From: Cristatella mucedo
Lineage: Eukaryota; Bryozoa; Phylactolaemata; Cristatellidae
DNA length: 32,500 nucleotides
Reading direction: 5' to 3'
Assembly: GCA_009760855.2 (NCBI GenBank)
Contig: WPIO01000056.1
Span: 1,760,001-1,792,500, forward strand
In this document: piece by piece, positions 31,373-32,500 of the stretch
Numbering within the stretch: the first letter of the stretch is position 1
Layout: each line of letters opens with the position of its first letter
The notes under the pieces: generated by a model
Told to the model about the DNA's origin: nothing
Seen by the model: only the letters and a program-made list of their open reading frames with translations
The model's database searches: none
Made by a program: the position numbers and the translations under genes

Positions 31373-31874
31373 GATGTGGTTACACCATTTGGCACCGGAT
31401 TAACGGCATGGTTCGTCGGTTGCACGGTCATGATCACGATACCACCACTCGTGCGTCCTGACTGCAAACATTAGACCCTCCACATGGTGCAGCTGCCGCC
31501 CCCTATCGCAGCGGCATCGCTAAAGCGCAGGGCCATCGCTGTGGAAAGGACGGTGTAGCTGCAGCAGCAGTTCAGCCTGCAACTGCCCACAAGCAATGCA
31601 TTCACATTATCGGATGGTACAATAAAACAAACATCTGTACAATTTTTGCCTTTACAATTACTCGCTCCCTACACATGAGGCTGCATATGCATATACGGTA
31701 AAAAAAGATGTCCGAGCACGTGACACTGATGAGGGCACGAAAGTACAAGAATAGAATAGGAGGATAACACAAACTGAGCAGACCTACACGAGGACTGACT
31801 GCAGGAATCCTACAAATAAATAAAAACGTTGCAAAAAGCTCGACGTCTACGTTTACGACAGAGCCACTCCGCTA
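31373..31874. other. Spacer to the right of the LINE; no gene seen
   Basis: Mixed composition with no recognised gene or repeat. An AATAAA lies at about 31621 without an associated transcript. Confidence 0.4.
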
Positions 31875-31960
31875 CTCCCCGATGGCGCAGTGGGTCGTTG
31901 CCTTCCGGGGTCGGTCCAGCAGCGCCACCGGAAGCATTTTAAAATGGCACGCTGGGATGC
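31875..31960 (+). mobile_element. tRNA-like SINE head
   Basis: GATGGCGCAGTGGGTCGTTG (31881-31900) is a good tRNA A-box region, and GGTCGGTCCAGCAGC follows where the B box should be, degenerate. The GTCCAGCAG word matches the SINE at 2995-3170. The cloverleaf cannot be completed, so it is not called a tRNA gene. Confidence 0.45.
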
Positions 31961-32500
31961 TATACGTATAAAAATAAATGCTCGCGTTGCACTTCATCGC
32001 ACGGCTACACACGCGCGCGAGCGAAACTGCTATGGACACAATAATGTACATCGCGTCTATCCACGTGGGCCCAGGCGGCCGGCTGACACTGCTAGCACAA
32101 CGCCAAGTGTCGGCACGCCAGGACGACGGCCTCTTCAAGCACGTGCATACGCTGGCCGGCGATAGTCAGTCACAATGCGCGACACCCTGTGCCAGCCAGT
32201 CACTCACATGTACACATCGGCATGCAGAAGCACGAGTGTCTCGCTAGTTGAGGGCCGACTCGTCGGGTGCCGGAGGCGGCCATGCGGCGCCAAGGCAGCA
32301 CCAACTGTCGCTATCAGCTGACCCTCGTCCGAAAGCTCGGTCGGCAAAAATACGCAGCGGTTCGAGCAGTCTATCCCTTCCCTCCCCTCTCCTTCCCTCT
32401 CTCTCTCTGCAATGGTTTGGTTGCTGCTAGCGATCCTCAGCGCACGGCCGGATCGCGGAGCAGAGCCGTCGCCCGACCGCCGGCGGCCAGTCCTTGGCCT
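31961..32500. other. Right end: mixed to GC-rich DNA; no gene seen
   Basis: CpG content rises again towards the end. A short pyrimidine-rich stretch lies at 32371-32408. Nothing recognisable is coded. Confidence 0.4.

Noticed and set aside
31879-31935. tRNA gene
   Set aside because: A good A box but a degenerate B box, and no complete cloverleaf; it fits a SINE head.

Overview
The window is nuclear DNA from an animal. Evidence: a spliced cytochrome P450 gene with GT-AG introns, several decayed copies of an L2/CR1-like LINE, tRNA-derived SINEs that share the LINE's 3' tail, very long (GA)n/(CT)n microsatellites, and CpG-rich stretches with TATA, CCAAT and CRE elements instead of bacterial operons. 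CYP7-clan P450s are known from vertebrates, other deuterostomes, cnidarians and lophotrochozoans and, as far as I know, not from insects, so a non-insect invertebrate or basal deuterostome is the best guess. The species cannot be read from the sequence.

Layout. About 1-21,600 is a mosaic of GC- and CpG-rich DNA cut by AT-richer transposon relics and long purine/pyrimidine microsatellites: (CCG)n at 2185-2276; GA/CT tracts near 3.7-4.2, 5.8-6.4, 7.6-7.7, 9.4-9.8 and 17.6 kb. LINE pieces lie at 345-1412 (+), 4265-4786 (-), 4787-5395 (+, split by a SINE) and 30650-31372 (+). From about 22.7 kb to the right end the DNA is compositionally balanced or AT-rich, with no recognisable host gene and scattered transposon debris, including a candidate terminal-inverted-repeat element nested inside a SINE tail (23560-24430).

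The one convincing protein gene is on the minus strand. Five coding exons (13807-13725, 13443-13261, 12642-11861, 11666-11485, 11099-10806) join in phase to a 507-residue microsomal P450 of the CYP7 clan (cholesterol 7-alpha-hydroxylase / prostacyclin synthase relatives). A consensus acceptor three bases before the ATG suggests an upstream non-coding exon; a TATA/CCAAT promoter with a GTAAGC donor at 15888-15768 is a candidate. The predicted protein keeps the cysteine ligand but its haem-binding loop is three residues shorter than the family pattern, the most unusual protein-level observation here. A second promoter, on the plus strand at about 20.8-21.03 kb (CRE, inverted CCAAT, TATA-like box, leader exon ending AG|GTAAGA), probably starts a gene whose coding exons I cannot see in the window.

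Structural oddities: a perfect 62-bp palindrome (20506-20567), two hairpins with perfect 24-25 bp arms (2071-2127, 17138-17202), a 432-bp duplication with three differences (16183-16614 and 18441-18872), and a 26-copy perfect 10-bp minisatellite starting 28 bp after the second copy. I found no CRISPR array, rRNA, functional tRNA, virus or toxin gene.
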